From assembly GCA_009840635.1 (NCBI GenBank), contig VXNL01000048.1, positions 1 to 49,451 on the forward strand: DNA of 49,451 bases. Reading direction: 5' to 3'. Within the stretch, counting starts at the first letter, position 1; every line of letters starts with the position of its first letter. A model generated the notes under the pieces. That model worked only from the letters and a program-made list of their open reading frames with translations. It was not told the origin of the DNA and searched no databases. Origin of the DNA: Acidobacteriota bacterium. GTDB lineage: Bacteria > Acidobacteriota > Vicinamibacteria > Marinacidobacterales > Marinacidobacteraceae. Shown piece by piece: positions 49,316-49,451 of the stretch. The position numbers and the translations under genes were made by a program.

Positions 49316-49451
49316 GTGAGAAAAGCCATCGCCACCCTGCTGTTGCTGTCTCTCGCGACGGTTGCTCTCGGGTTCGCTGTTTCGGCGTGCTCCTCGCCGC
49401 CGCCACCGCCGCCGCCGCCGCCTGAGGAGCCGCCGCCACCGCCTCCTCCAC
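49316..49451 (+). CDS. proline-rich lipoprotein, partial (runs off the window)
   Basis: The first 45 codons are present. The signal peptide RKAIATLLLLSLATVALGFA ends in a lipobox AVSAC (lipidated Cys about residue 25), then a run of nine prolines, two Glu and more prolines follow. This organisation is common at the N-terminus of OmpA/Pal-type peptidoglycan-binding lipoproteins, where the proline stretch spans the periplasm, but the diagnostic C-terminal domain is outside the window. The GTG start is supported by GGAGG and the upstream promoter. Confidence 0.75.
   Translation, partial: MRKAIATLLLLSLATVALGFAVSACSSPPPPPPPPPEEPPPPPPP

Overview
A 49.5-kb, very GC-rich bacterial window. Its marks are dense short-gap gene packing, frequent GTG/TTG starts, many start codons lying 6-9 nt behind a -10-like hexamer without a Shine-Dalgarno, outer-membrane proteins ending in phenylalanine, and an expansion of DUF5916 proteins. 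Together these suggest a Gram-negative (diderm) lineage such as Gemmatimonadota or a relative. That placement is inference from gene content; no 16S or other phylogenetic marker is present. The left end is a 49-base pure C run, most likely an assembly artefact.

Layout. 87-1950: a GNAT/DUF1778 (TacT/TacA-like) toxin-antitoxin pair and a Uma2-family nuclease gene, all minus. 1985-3202: a DUF420-like membrane protein (minus) divergent from a degenerate metallo-beta-lactamase-fold protein (plus). 3210-9869 (minus): an apparent operon of ABC ATPase, FtsX/MacB-type permease, HlyD-type adaptor, egtB and egtD. The adaptor stop and egtB start overlap (ATGA), which ties a tripartite exporter to ergothioneine biosynthesis. 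10106-10764: a vapBC pair behind a perfect 10+1+10 palindrome. 11040-18481 (minus): an adaptor plus two different RND permeases (MdtABC-like). 18609-18680: tRNA-Val(TAC).

18930-35818 (plus): the standout, seven consecutive DUF5916 / CBM9-like predicted outer-membrane proteins of about 763-800 aa, in two subfamilies (copies 1-3 and 4-7). Each has an export signal and ends in the same seven residues, FTRLFRF. Copies 1 and 3 share a 98-bp identical tract that copy 2 lacks. The change of subfamily falls at a junction where copy 4 has no ATG/GTG/TTG start before its signal peptide and appears to overlap copy 3 through CTGA.

35883-41061: an orphan ribbon-helix-helix protein, two acidic exported proteins sharing a domain (minus), a CitE/HpcH-type lyase (plus), and a serine hydrolase lipoprotein followed by a dicarboxylate/amino-acid symporter (minus). 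41107-44229: a secreted TolB-propeller/amidohydrolase. 44389-49186 (plus): HU, a GspE/PilB-type ATPase overlapping pyrK, then pyrD and pyrF. A 241-bp structured insert with a terminator-like hairpin lies between pyrK and pyrD. The window ends inside a proline-rich lipoprotein gene with a clear promoter and ribosome-binding site.

A REP-like family (two short hairpins, with compensatory base changes between copies) occurs at least ten times, almost only between genes. No prophage, transposase or CRISPR array was seen.
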